Source: Hyphomicrobiaceae bacterium (GTDB lineage: Bacteria; Pseudomonadota; Alphaproteobacteria; Rhizobiales; Hyphomicrobiaceae). From it: 34,413 nucleotides of DNA. A program made the position numbers and the translations under genes. The notes beneath the pieces are model-generated. The model had not been told where the DNA came from, did not search any database, and saw nothing but the letters and a program-made list of their open reading frames with translations. The stretch covers positions 1 through 34,413 of the forward strand of contig JANXWC010000261.1 in the NCBI GenBank assembly GCA_025351355.1, in the 5' to 3' direction. Below are positions 1 through 7,893 of this stretch, one piece after another (the first letter of the stretch is position 1; every line of letters starts with the position of its first letter).

Positions 1-405
1 GACATCTTCAACGGTGCCGCTGCTTCGTCTTACAGTGCTATTGGCGCAACTAAAGACACGGCGAAACAGTGGCAGATCCAGGCTGGTATTGCTCGCAACT
101 GGTTCGGCATCGGCAACACGGCGCTGTATGGCGAATACTCGATGACCCGCAACGGTTACAACACCTTCGGTCTTGAAGGCGCGAACACCGCTCTTTATAG
201 CGCTACGAACGGCGGCGTTGCGTACACCGGCGACAACACCAAGAACCGCATGTGGGGCCTCGGCGTCCAACAGGACCTCGATGCTGCTGCCATGCAGCTC
301 TTCGCTGGCTATCGCAACTTCAGCCTGTCGTCTGACAACTGCTCGGCTGCCGGCGGCTGCAAGGACATCAGCATGTTCATTGCTGGTTCCAAGATCCGCT
401 TCTGA
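1..405 (+). CDS. Outer-membrane porin, Porin_2-like, C-terminal part (5' end outside window)
   Basis: The reading frame is open from base 1 and stops at 403-405, so only the last 134 residues are present. They show alternating polar and aromatic residues typical of beta strands (for example ALYGEYSMTR and MQLFAGYRNFSLS) and end in IRF. A terminal Phe is the usual recognition signal for BAM-dependent outer-membrane insertion. A two-Cys loop (NCSAAGGCKD) lies near the end. Composition and ending resemble the major porins of Bradyrhizobium and Rhizobium (Porin_2 family), which form trimeric channels for small hydrophilic solutes. A strong terminator follows within 30 bases, so the gene is the last in its transcript. 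Family assignment is by pattern only; the signal peptide and N-terminal half are not visible. Confidence 0.85.
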   Translation, partial: DIFNGAAASSYSAIGATKDTAKQWQIQAGIARNWFGIGNTALYGEYSMTRNGYNTFGLEGANTALYSATNGGVAYTGDNTKNRMWGLGVQQDLDAAAMQLFAGYRNFSLSSDNCSAAGGCKDISMFIAGSKIRF

Positions 406-431
406 TCTTTCTTGAGATTAGAGACAGGGAA

Positions 432-457
432 GGCCGCTCTCACGAGCGGCCTTTTTT
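432..457 (+). terminator. Rho-independent terminator of the porin gene
   Basis: A perfect 8-bp GC-rich stem (GGCCGCTC and GAGCGGCC) with a 4-base loop TCAC is followed directly by six T residues. It begins 26 bases after the porin stop codon. This is a textbook intrinsic terminator and the clearest one in the window. Confidence 0.93.
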
Positions 458-628
458 GCGTTTGTGGGACGTGGCCGAAAACCAATGTCAGGGAATATTT
501 GCCATCAAGGGAACACGTAAAGGTCGCAAAACGGCCCCTTCGAAGCCGTGCAAGTGGGTGCTGCGATCGGTGGCGGATACGGGGATGCCAGATCCCGCTC
601 CGGCACAGAGATACACAGAGGTGGCCCC

Positions 629-1741
629 GTGGTGATCAAGATTTTCTGCGTGACGATGCGCCAGCGTCGGGCGGAGCATTTTGCGGTCTCGAGCGCAGCC
701 GCCCTATTGCTGTCAGCGGGTCTAGTCGCGCTCAGCATGCTGGCGGCGGCCCCTGGCTGGGCGCAGTCGGCGTCCCCGACAGCCAAGCTCGGGGTACCTC
801 CTGCGCAACCACCGCGTCCAACAGCCGCCAAACAGCCGACGGCTAAGGCTGCGGCCGAGGCAGCGGCTTTCAACTCGGTGGAGAAAATTGGCCGTTGGAT
901 CAACAATTATCGCACCAACCCCGAGCCGGAGCGTCTGCCGCAACTGTTCAAGGCGATGGTGGAATTGAATATGTTCGCCGATACGGACAGTTCCGGGCTC
1001 TATCTCGGCTTCGTCGGCGGCATTCTGGCGGCTGAGCCGACTAAGGCAACGGCACGCATCGGCAGGATGTTCCCGCTCCGGCCCGAGTATCACGCAGCGC
1101 TGATCAAGGCGATCGCCTATTCCGGTTTGGCGGATTGGAAGGAGCAGCTGCGCAACAATGCCGAACGTATGCCCGGCCGTGTCGTTCTCATCGATCGTTT
1201 CATGACCGGGAAAATGCCGGCTTACGAGGCGTTGCAACTGGACGGTGGGCCGGTGCCACTCGACATAATGTGGGGCAATTATTTTGCGACGGGCTCACCT
1301 GAGCCGATCCTGCGCATTATTTCGGTGTTGCAATGGTCCAAGGAGGTCAACGATGTCGAGAAACTGACGATCGGTTCGATGGCCAAATATACGATGTCGA
1401 CAAATGCCGGCAACGATGTCGAATTGCTGCGGCTGCTGAAGGCTGCGTACAACACCGAGCCTGCAGCCAATCAGAAGATCCTCAGCGAAGTCATTGCCGC
1501 GGCCGAAACCGGCGAGACGTCAAAAATCCGCAGGGAGGCGCTGATGTCGATCGAGCAACTCAAGGCGAAGGGGCCCGAGAAAACGCGCACCACCGCCTGG
1601 TGGGGGCAAGCCGGCCAGATGGCGTTGTCATTCGGATGCATCGCGGCAAGCGCGCTTGGTGCGCCGGCCGCGATCGGCATTCCCTGTGTGATCGGCGGCG
1701 CGGCATCGACGGCTGCCTTGAAGATGATGACGCCGCAATAA
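629..1741 (+). CDS. Exported alpha-helical protein of unknown function
   Basis: I do not recognise this 370-residue protein. The N-terminus carries a signal peptide: a basic stretch (MRQRRAEH), a long Ala/Leu-rich core and a likely cleavage after PGWAQ. The mature part is rich in Ala, Leu, Glu and Lys and looks all-helical, with repeat-like segments of about 35-40 residues that could be TPR- or HEAT-like. The C-terminus (about 330-365) is a Gly/Ala-rich hydrophobic segment with two Cys, possibly a membrane anchor. I chose the GTG at 629 because AGAGG lies 7 bases upstream. ATG 656 would also give a good signal peptide but has no ribosome binding site, and the longer ATG 548 start adds an unlikely Gly/Arg-rich leader. 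It stands alone between the porin terminator and a convergent oxidoreductase gene. Confidence 0.75.
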   Translation: MVIKIFCVTMRQRRAEHFAVSSAAALLLSAGLVALSMLAAAPGWAQSASPTAKLGVPPAQPPRPTAAKQPTAKAAAEAAAFNSVEKIGRWINNYRTNPEPERLPQLFKAMVELNMFADTDSSGLYLGFVGGILAAEPTKATARIGRMFPLRPEYHAALIKAIAYSGLADWKEQLRNNAERMPGRVVLIDRFMTGKMPAYEALQLDGGPVPLDIMWGNYFATGSPEPILRIISVLQWSKEVNDVEKLTIGSMAKYTMSTNAGNDVELLRLLKAAYNTEPAANQKILSEVIAAAETGETSKIRREALMSIEQLKAKGPEKTRTTAWWGQAGQMALSFGCIAASALGAPAAIGIPCVIGGAASTAALKMMTPQ

Positions 1742-1785
1742 CGCCGCCGCAATAACTAACGTCATCAATCCAAGCCGCATGGCGC

Positions 1786-2763
1786 TTACGGCAGCAGCAA
1801 TTGCGAACCTTGTGTCTTGCCGGCTTCCAGGTCGGCATGGGCCTGCGCCGCTTCCGCCAGCGGGTAGCGATGGCCGATGTGGGGCTTGATCGCGCCTGAT
1901 TTCAAATGCTTGAAAAGAGCGCCCGATGACAACTCGAGATCGGCGCGCGAGCCGGCATACGTGGCGAGCGTCGGGCGGGTAAAATACAGCGATCCCAGTT
2001 TCTGCAACATGGGCGCCTCGACGGGCGGCGGCAGGCCCGAGGCTGCACCAAACGAGACAAAAATGCCGCGCGGTTGCAGGCAGTTCAAACTGGTTTCGAA
2101 GGTCGCCTTGCCGATCGAGTCGTACACCACAGGGACGCCCTTGCCGCCGGTGATCTCGCGAACTCGGGTCAGAATGTCTTCCGTGTTGCGGTCGATCACG
2201 GTGTGATAGCCGTTGGCTTTAGCCAGCGCGCATTTTTCGGCGCCCGCCGCAACGCCGATCAAATTGACGCCGATCGCCTTCGCCCATTGGCCCGCAAACA
2301 ACCCGACGCCGCCAGCAGCTGCATACATCAGTGCGAAATGGCCGGCACGCAGCGGCGCGCACCGCTGCAGCAGATATTCGGTCGTCATGCCCTTGAGCAT
2401 CGAAGCGGCGGCGAGTTCGTCGCTCACCTCGTCCGGGATTTTCACCAGTCGCGAGGCTGGGTAAATGCGATGACTGGCATAGGCTCCAGGCTCACCCATG
2501 GCGTAGGCGACGCGATCGCCGATCCTGAATTCCTTGACATCGGGCCCGATGGCCTCGACGACACCTGCGGCCTCGTTGCCGCAGCCGCTCGGCAGCGGCA
2601 ACTTGTAGGCGCCCGAACGTTGATAGGTATCCAGATAGTTCAGCCCGCACGCCGTTTGACGCAGCAGCACCTGCCCTGCGCCGCAAGTGCCGAGATCGAC
2701 CTGTTCGGCTTTGAGAACTTCCGGACCGCCGGCTTCATGAAAACGGACTACGTGGGCTTGCAT
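1786..2763 (-). CDS. NADPH:quinone oxidoreductase, zinc-free MDR family (QOR/zeta-crystallin type)
   Basis: This 325-residue medium-chain reductase probably reduces quinones or other alpha,beta-unsaturated carbonyls with NADPH in the cytosol. It opens in the typical way (HVVRFHEAGGPEVLK), has a GroES-like N-terminal half with the family's CGLNYLDTYQRSG segment, and then a Rossmann nucleotide-binding motif AAAGGVGLFAGQWAKA. The structural and catalytic zinc ligands of alcohol dehydrogenases are absent, as in quinone reductases. The chosen ATG at 2763 has AAGAGG nine bases upstream and removes a 16-residue extension with no family match. Length matches E. coli QorA (about 327). The gene is convergent with the exported protein gene, with a 44-base gap. 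The physiological substrate cannot be read from the sequence. Confidence 0.9.
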   Translation of the reverse strand: MQAHVVRFHEAGGPEVLKAEQVDLGTCGAGQVLLRQTACGLNYLDTYQRSGAYKLPLPSGCGNEAAGVVEAIGPDVKEFRIGDRVAYAMGEPGAYASHRIYPASRLVKIPDEVSDELAAASMLKGMTTEYLLQRCAPLRAGHFALMYAAAGGVGLFAGQWAKAIGVNLIGVAAGAEKCALAKANGYHTVIDRNTEDILTRVREITGGKGVPVVYDSIGKATFETSLNCLQPRGIFVSFGAASGLPPPVEAPMLQKLGSLYFTRPTLATYAGSRADLELSSGALFKHLKSGAIKPHIGHRYPLAEAAQAHADLEAGKTQGSQLLLP

Positions 2764-2883
2764 GGCATCAACCTCTTGGGGATATCGGTGGCCACTTCTA
2801 TGGCCGGGCATGAGCGCACAGGCAAGCCCATGACACGACGAACCTTGGAGCGGCCCATTCGTCCTGTTGTGTCGGGGCGCGTG

Positions 2884-3876
2884 CTAAGGCGTGGCTGGAT
2901 TGGTTTTATCGTGCGCCAGATTACGCAACTGTTCGGCCAGATGGTCCGTGAAAATCTTGGCGCCGATGGCGTTGAGATGATACCCGTCCGCGTAGTCATC
3001 GCGATCGAGTTGCGTCGGGTGAACAGGAACCAGAACGGTGACGCCGGCTTGCTGGCCGGCTTCGGTTATGGCGTCCGTCAATGCCGGCGCCGTCTTATCT
3101 GCGATCGGTGGTATTATGAGAATGAACCGCGCATTGTACGCCGCCGCAACCGATTGCATCTCCAGCAGGCGTTGCCGCGCCACCTCAACGGCGTCCGCAA
3201 TTGCAATCTGAGGCTCGGGCCGTGCGGTTAGCAGTGGCATCATTTCGCGCAGTTTGGGATTGATCGCCAGCATCACGCGCCGCCTGACGTTGGTTCGCTG
3301 CCCTAACGCCGCGCTCAAGTTGGAGAGCGCCAGGTCCGCCATCTGTGTATTGCTCAACGACAGGCGTCGGCCCGCCGCAAACACATCGCGAAATCGCATC
3401 ATCCGATAGGCGGTATAGTCGCCACGCAATGTCGACGCAATGAACTGGTCCGGTGAGTTAACGAGGATGACGAGGTCGGGGCGCGCGCCGTCGGCGAGCA
3501 ATTTCTTCGTGCCATAGAGCCAGTCGAAATATCGCGTATCCTCGATCATGACGCGCTGCAGATTGATATCGTCGCTGATCTGCATTCGCAGCGACTTGAG
3601 ATTGACCCCCTCGTTCAATAGGGAATTGCCCATGATCAAGGCGCGTTTCGCGCTGGCAGCGCCGGGCGGAGCGGCGGCAATGGCGGCACGGTATTCCTGC
3701 TCGCGGCCGGCCTCGATCGCCACCCAACGCGGCGCGCCAAATCTGCATAGCGCTTCGGCGACCAGGAAGATGACCGCCAACGCGACCAACGCATGTACTG
3801 TGCGGCGTCTCAATGTCATGCGGGGGGCGGTGTCGGCAGCAGGTGGCGCGTCAGAATTGGAAGTATATGAACGCAT
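2884..3876 (-). CDS. Membrane-anchored SGNH/AlgX-AlgJ-like protein, partner of the MBOAT acyltransferase
   Basis: A 330-residue protein with one N-terminal membrane segment at about 27-46 and a periplasmic domain. An SGNH-hydrolase pattern is visible: the presumed nucleophile Ser85 in IMGNSLLNEG and, near the C-terminus, DGYH at 297-300 (the D-x-x-H block V). In alginate, cellulose and teichoic-acid modification systems such proteins accept the acyl group moved across the membrane by an MBOAT protein and pass it to the polymer. The start at 3876 lies 26 bases inside the end of the MBOAT gene and has AGGGAG about ten bases upstream. ATG 3819 would give no overlap but lacks a ribosome binding site and shortens the cytoplasmic tail. 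Overlap implies translational coupling. Acyl group and polymer are unknown. Confidence 0.75.
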   Translation of the reverse strand: MRSYTSNSDAPPAADTAPRMTLRRRTVHALVALAVIFLVAEALCRFGAPRWVAIEAGREQEYRAAIAAAPPGAASAKRALIMGNSLLNEGVNLKSLRMQISDDINLQRVMIEDTRYFDWLYGTKKLLADGARPDLVILVNSPDQFIASTLRGDYTAYRMMRFRDVFAAGRRLSLSNTQMADLALSNLSAALGQRTNVRRRVMLAINPKLREMMPLLTARPEPQIAIADAVEVARQRLLEMQSVAAAYNARFILIIPPIADKTAPALTDAITEAGQQAGVTVLVPVHPTQLDRDDYADGYHLNAIGAKIFTDHLAEQLRNLAHDKTNPATP

Positions 3877-5299
3877 TGGCGCCGCTCCCTGCAACGAGGG
3901 CAATGGCTGCGAAAACTGCGGCCACCGATGGGACTTGCCAGACGTGTTCTGCTTTCTCGAATGGATATTCCTCCTGGCGGCGCTCATTCAAGAGGTCGAT
4001 CGCGAACAACGGCAGCGAGAACATCGCCAGCAGGATCAACGCGCCGGCGAATTGCGGTCGCCAATGCCAAACTGCAATTCCCGATAGGAACTCAACGGCC
4101 GATTGAACATTCGCGGCGCGAAAGAAGACCCAGGCAAGGCAGACGAAATGAAACACCGCGAGGCGCTTCAGCCAATCGCCGAGAGTATCGCCGAACAAAC
4201 GATAGCGTTGCAGCCATGATGATGCGGCGCTGGGGCCCGCGTCCGAGTTCGGCAGGATCGCGCGACCGATCATCAGGCCGATGCCATGCAGCGCACCCCA
4301 CACGACATAAGTCCAGTTGGCGCCATGCCAAAGGCCACCAATGGCCATCGTCAGGAACAGGTTGCGGTTGGTTTGGATGTTGGTGCCGCGATTGCCGCCG
4401 AGCCGGATATAGAGATAATCGCGCAACCACGTGCTCAGGCTGATGTGCCACCGTCGCCAGAAGTCCTGCAAACTCGTGGCGAGATAGGGTTGCCGGAAGT
4501 TGACCATGAAATCATAGCCGAGCAGATTGGCGCTGCCGCGGGCGATCATGCTGTAGCCGCTGAAATCGCCGTAGATCTGCCACGCAAAGGCGTAAGCCCC
4601 GATCGCCAGTACCACTATGCTGGGCGGGCCGAATTTTCCCGAAAAGGCGCCGTCGGCCAGCATCGCGCAATTGTCGGCGATGACGCATTTGCGGAACAGC
4701 CCCCAAACAATGAGCATGACGCCGTTGTGGAATTGTTCTGCATCGAAGCGGCGGGGCGTCTGCACCTGCGGCAGCAGATGGTCCGGACGTTGAATGGGGC
4801 CGGCAATGAGATGAGGAAACAGCGAAATGAAAAGTGCGTAGTCAGTCAGCGAGTCCGCCGGTTTCAGTCGGCGATCGTAGACATCCACGATGTAGGCAAC
4901 GGCCTGGAATGTATAAAACGATATGCCCGGCGGAAGCAGAATATTGAGCAGTGGCAGATTGGGATTTTCCACTCCCATGCCGGTCAACAAATGCGCCAGC
5001 GAGTCGACAAAAAAGCCGCAGTATTTGAAATAACCGAGAAAACCGAGGTTGAGCGCTAGCGATACAATCAGCCAGCGTCGGCGCGTGCCCGCGTCATCGG
5101 AGCGAACGATCAAGTGGGCGCAATAGAAGTCGACGATAGTGGATAGCGCGATCAGGCCGAGAAAGCGCCAGTCCCACCAGCCATAGAAGAAATAGCTGCC
5201 AGCAAGTAGAAACAGCTTCTTCTGGCGCGTATCGAGTTGCCAGTATACCAGCACGACGAGCGTTAGAAAAACGAAATAGATCGGTGAATCAAACAGCAC
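3851..5299 (-). CDS. MBOAT-family O-acyltransferase, AlgI-like
   Basis: A 482-residue polytopic membrane protein of the AlgI/DltB/PatA branch of MBOAT. It opens with MLFDSPIYFVFL, the usual AlgI start, and contains the hallmark segment WRRWHISLSTWLRDYLYIRL at 281-300 followed by GGNRG. The presumed catalytic His325 is in GLWHGANW. Length and order agree with AlgI (about 480-520). These proteins move acyl groups from a cytoplasmic donor through a membrane pore to an extracytoplasmic acceptor. The start codon is GTG without a convincing ribosome binding site; it is supported by the family start. The SGNH partner overlaps the 3' end. No alginate, cellulose or dlt synthesis genes are in the window, so the modified polymer must be encoded elsewhere. 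Confidence 0.92.
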   Translation of the reverse strand: MLFDSPIYFVFLTLVVLVYWQLDTRQKKLFLLAGSYFFYGWWDWRFLGLIALSTIVDFYCAHLIVRSDDAGTRRRWLIVSLALNLGFLGYFKYCGFFVDSLAHLLTGMGVENPNLPLLNILLPPGISFYTFQAVAYIVDVYDRRLKPADSLTDYALFISLFPHLIAGPIQRPDHLLPQVQTPRRFDAEQFHNGVMLIVWGLFRKCVIADNCAMLADGAFSGKFGPPSIVVLAIGAYAFAWQIYGDFSGYSMIARGSANLLGYDFMVNFRQPYLATSLQDFWRRWHISLSTWLRDYLYIRLGGNRGTNIQTNRNLFLTMAIGGLWHGANWTYVVWGALHGIGLMIGRAILPNSDAGPSAASSWLQRYRLFGDTLGDWLKRLAVFHFVCLAWVFFRAANVQSAVEFLSGIAVWHWRPQFAGALILLAMFSLPLFAIDLLNERRQEEYPFEKAEHVWQVPSVAAVFAAIALVAGSGANAFIYFQF

Positions 5300-5555
5300 T
5301 TGCGATCACGGGTTGGAGCGAGCCTCAAAAATAGCACGGGTTCGACGTGAAGCGTTTGAGTTTCTTCCCTATGGTTACTCTTGACGTTGGCCATGTCGAT
5401 ACAAGATAGCCTTGCCGATATCTCTTTTCCTTCTGTTCACATCTCTGCGCCCGCTGTGCCTTCCTGGGACATTGACATGTGACAATTCAGCGGTTGTTTC
5501 TTCTGTCTCGGCGCGTTGCAGCGCGCACCGTTCAGGCCGGTCCGAAGGAAAACTC
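5300..5555. promoter_or_regulatory. Divergent intergenic region between the MBOAT and hydrolase genes
   Basis: This 256-base gap must hold promoters for both directions. For the plus strand, TTGACG at 5381-5386 followed after 18 bases by GATAGC is a weak sigma-70-like candidate. TTGACA at 5472-5477 is a perfect -35 box but has no good -10 partner at 16-18 bases. No terminator or long inverted repeat was seen. Several short frames run through it but lack ribosome binding sites. Confidence 0.3.
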
Positions 5556-6263
5556 ATGTCCACGTTTGTCATTTGCCATGGTGCCTGGTCTGCCGGCTGG
5601 GCCTGGAAAAAGGTGCGTCCGCTACTGCAAGCGGCGGGCCACGAGATCCACACGCCGACCTATACCGGCCTGGGTGACCTAGCGCATCACTCGCAGGCAT
5701 CAATCGGACTGGATACTCACATTGAGGACACTGCCGCCTTTATCGAATACGAGGATCTGACGAACGTCATTCTGGTTGGTCACAGTTACGGCGGCATGGT
5801 CGCAACCGGAGTTGCCGAGCGCATGCCTAGCCGACTTGCAAAGCTTGTCTATCTCGACGCATTCGTGCCGCGCAACGGGGAGAGCGTCAACCAATTGGTC
5901 GGCGAAAAGTCAGCGGCGTCGCGGGCTGTGGCTGCAACGATTGGCGATGCCTGGTTGATCCCGCCAAACCCCTCGCCTGCGGATACCTCGGCGGAAGATC
6001 TGGCCTGGATTGCGCCGCGTCGTCGTTGGCAGCCGGCGAGAACCTTCTCACAGCCCGTTTTATTGAAACACGACAATCCCGGGCTGCCCCGCAGCTATAT
6101 TTATTGTACCCGGCGCGGGGAAGTCGACCGTTTCGGCCCGTTTGCCGAACGCGCGAAGACGGAGACGGGCTGGACGTATTACGAAATCGACGCCAGCCAC
6201 AGTCCGAACGTTACGGCGCCTGAGGCGCTCGTTGATCTATTGTGCGACATTGCCGGTCGATGA
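5556..6263 (+). CDS. Alpha/beta-hydrolase (esterase, EstC/methylesterase-like)
   Basis: A 235-residue cytosolic alpha/beta-hydrolase. It starts FVICHGAWSAGWAW, where HGAW forms the oxyanion-hole strand-loop. The nucleophile elbow GHSYGG puts Ser77 in place. The C-terminal DASHSP supplies the catalytic His215, and an acidic residue in GEVDRFGPF (about 191) fits the third triad member. Architecture and length match the EstC, salicylate methylesterase-like and pyrethroid hydrolase-like group, which cleave small esters. The start has AAGGA a few bases upstream; the longer frame from 5412 has no such signal. A VOC protein gene follows after only 19 bases, so the two are probably co-transcribed and may act on one compound. 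The true substrate is unknown. Confidence 0.88.
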   Translation: MSTFVICHGAWSAGWAWKKVRPLLQAAGHEIHTPTYTGLGDLAHHSQASIGLDTHIEDTAAFIEYEDLTNVILVGHSYGGMVATGVAERMPSRLAKLVYLDAFVPRNGESVNQLVGEKSAASRAVAATIGDAWLIPPNPSPADTSAEDLAWIAPRRRWQPARTFSQPVLLKHDNPGLPRSYIYCTRRGEVDRFGPFAERAKTETGWTYYEIDASHSPNVTAPEALVDLLCDIAGR

Positions 6264-6282
6264 ACGATGACGGGAGATTGGC

Positions 6283-7074
6283 ATGTGCAAGTACACGCGG
6301 CTGCGTCAGATTTGTCTGGTCGCCCATGACATCGGTAAAGTCGTCGACGATTTGTGCGACGTTTTTGCCATCGAGGTCTGTCATCGCGATCCCAATGTCG
6401 CCCATTTTGGTCTGGTCAACGCCTTGATGCCGGTGGGTACGAGTTTTATCGAAGTGGTGTCACCGAAAGTACCGGGCTCGTCTACTGCGGCGGGCCGCTA
6501 TCTCGGTCGCCGCGGTGGTGATGGGGGGTATATGGTGATCAACGACTGCGATGATGTCGGGGTGTATCGTGATCGCGCTGCCGGGCTCGGCATTCGGGCG
6601 GTGGAAGATCGCTCGTATGTTGGCAAGGCGGATCTGCTGCAGTTGCATCCACGAGATACCGGCGGCGCCATTCTGGAATTCGATCACCACGTCGGCGGCG
6701 AGAGCCTGGACGCGTCCTATCATTGGGCCGGGTCGGAGTGGCAACGTCACATCAAAACCACGCGTGTGCGCGCCATCGAAGCGATCACACTGCAATCAAG
6801 CGAGCCGTCGCGGCTGGCGCACCGCTGGGGCGCGATTCTGGCGCGAGAGGTGCGAGAGAATGATCACGCCTGGGAAGTACCGCTGGATAATGCGCGGCTT
6901 CGGTTCGTGGGTACTATGGACACCCGCGGCGACGGTATTTCCAGTATCGATATCGCGGTGGCGGATCGACCGTCGATCATCGCGGCGGCGTCGTTACGTG
7001 GGCTTGCGATCAACGAGGACGGGCACGCTGTCAACATCTGCGGCGTACGGTTCCGGCTTCGCAACGCGTTTTGA
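6283..7074 (+). CDS. VOC-superfamily (glyoxalase/bleomycin-resistance fold) protein
   Basis: This 263-residue protein has a typical VOC beginning (LRQICLVAHDIGKVVDDL), where the His in the first strand is a usual metal ligand. FIEVVSP at about 46-52 supplies the conserved Glu of a beta-alpha-beta-beta-beta unit. A second, less conserved unit follows after about residue 150. The family includes dioxygenases, isomerases, lyases and glyoxalases that share divalent metal binding. GGGAGA lies 5-6 bases before the start at 6283, which fixes it well. It follows the alpha/beta-hydrolase gene closely and is likely translated from the same mRNA, suggesting a short catabolic or detoxifying step. Which reaction it catalyses cannot be decided. 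Confidence 0.8.
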   Translation: MCKYTRLRQICLVAHDIGKVVDDLCDVFAIEVCHRDPNVAHFGLVNALMPVGTSFIEVVSPKVPGSSTAAGRYLGRRGGDGGYMVINDCDDVGVYRDRAAGLGIRAVEDRSYVGKADLLQLHPRDTGGAILEFDHHVGGESLDASYHWAGSEWQRHIKTTRVRAIEAITLQSSEPSRLAHRWGAILAREVRENDHAWEVPLDNARLRFVGTMDTRGDGISSIDIAVADRPSIIAAASLRGLAINEDGHAVNICGVRFRLRNAF

Positions 7075-7084
7075 GTGCGCGGAT

Positions 7085-7106
7085 CGCCGCACAGAAAAAT
7101 GCGGCG
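7085..7106 (+). terminator. Hairpin after the VOC gene, possible weak terminator
   Basis: A perfect 7-bp stem CGCCGCA and TGCGGCG with an 8-base A-rich loop lies 11 bases after the VOC stop codon. It has no T-tract, so it could stabilise the 3' end or assist Rho rather than terminate alone. Confidence 0.4.
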
Positions 7107-7238
7107 CGTCGTGTCGACAAATTGAAATCACCGCAAAATGCACAGGTGCAGGTTTTGCCTCATGTCATAGGTGAGCCGCAATCCCGGCCACCCTCCGGTG
7201 CGCGTATGGCCGCAACCGCTTGCAACCGAAAGCGCACG

Positions 7239-7263
7239 GGAACCCAGGAGTATCCCATGCGTT
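7239..7263 (+). promoter_or_regulatory. EcfG-type (general stress response) promoter
   Basis: GGAAC at 7239-7243 and CGTT at 7260-7263 are separated by exactly 16 bases. The known consensus of alphaproteobacterial EcfG sigma factors is GGAAC-N16/17-CGTT, so this is a perfect match. Transcription would start near 7270, leaving a leader of about 25 bases that contains the ribosome binding site of the gene at 7297. I checked other intergenic regions by eye for the same pattern on both strands and found no other full match. Confidence 0.7.
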
Positions 7264-7296
7264 TGCGGTACTTAATCAACCAAGTGAAGGATGGTC

Positions 7297-7893
7297 ATGG
7301 TGACGAAAAAACAGACCAGAGCAGTCGAAAAGACATCCGCAAAGTCGCCCGCGAAATCGCAGGGGACGGCTCACAAGCTGGCCAAGGTTCGCGCGGCGTC
7401 TCTGTCGAACGGACATACAAAGAAGACGACGCCGGCGCGGTCGGATTCGCGGAAGGCCAAACTGGTCAACCGTCTCACGCGAGCAAAGGCAAAGCTGCTG
7501 CCGGAAGTGACACGGGACGACATCCTGCCGGAACATGTAACCGAGAAACACATGTCCGAGAGAGAGTGGCGTGAGGGGCCGACAGCCAGTGGCGTCGAGC
7601 CGGGAGCGCTGGATCCGAAGGCGGGGGAGGTAATCAAAGATGTCATAACCAAGCCGTTCGAGGATCTACACGAGACGTTGGGGGCGATAAGCACCCCCCT
7701 CACCGCGCCCGAGACGGGCACCGCTCTTGGGGACGAGCGCGATCTGGCCGACGCAATACCGCGTGCCGCCGCGATGACGTTGATGCCACTAGGGATGATG
7801 GTGCGCCAGCAAGCACTGGCTTTCAGTATCATTGTGGAATCGGTGCAGATGCAGCGTCACTTCTTTGAAATGTGGCGACCACGTCAGGAGTGA
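7297..7893 (+). CDS. Lys/Ala-rich protein of unknown function, probably stress-induced
   Basis: I do not recognise this 198-residue protein. Residues 1-70 are strongly basic and rich in Lys, Ala, Ser and Thr with short KSPAK and KKTTPAR stretches, resembling histone-H1-like or other nucleic-acid-binding tails. The middle (about 75-130) is acidic and Pro/Gly-rich. The C-terminus has an Ala/Met-rich helix (AMTLMPLGMMVRQQALAF) recalling amphipathic helices of phasin-like proteins. A stretch near SRKAKLVNRLTR faintly recalls DUF3489, but I would not name it so. AAGG lies six bases before ATG 7297, which I prefer to ATG 7291, where the site would touch the start codon. The EcfG-type promoter just upstream suggests control by the general stress response. 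No signal peptide is present. Confidence 0.75.
   Translation: MVTKKQTRAVEKTSAKSPAKSQGTAHKLAKVRAASLSNGHTKKTTPARSDSRKAKLVNRLTRAKAKLLPEVTRDDILPEHVTEKHMSEREWREGPTASGVEPGALDPKAGEVIKDVITKPFEDLHETLGAISTPLTAPETGTALGDERDLADAIPRAAAMTLMPLGMMVRQQALAFSIIVESVQMQRHFFEMWRPRQE

Noticed and set aside
510-534. GGAAC at 510-514 as a second EcfG promoter
   Set aside because: At 16 or 17 bases downstream the sequence is ACGG or CGGC, not CGTT.
1731-1755. An 11-base direct repeat (CGCCGCAATAA) at the end of the exported protein gene
   Set aside because: It is a short tandem duplication around the stop codon; the second copy lies outside the gene and nothing suggests function.
2074-3231. A 385-codon plus-strand frame across the quinone reductase and SGNH genes
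   Set aside because: It runs through two real minus-strand genes and across the gap between them, with no coherent domain.
7071-7574. Open frame across the start of the 7297 gene, including an ATG at 7258 preceded by AGGAG
   Set aside because: The ATG falls inside the predicted EcfG -10 element and the frame is out of phase with the well-supported gene at 7297; its composition is not protein-like.
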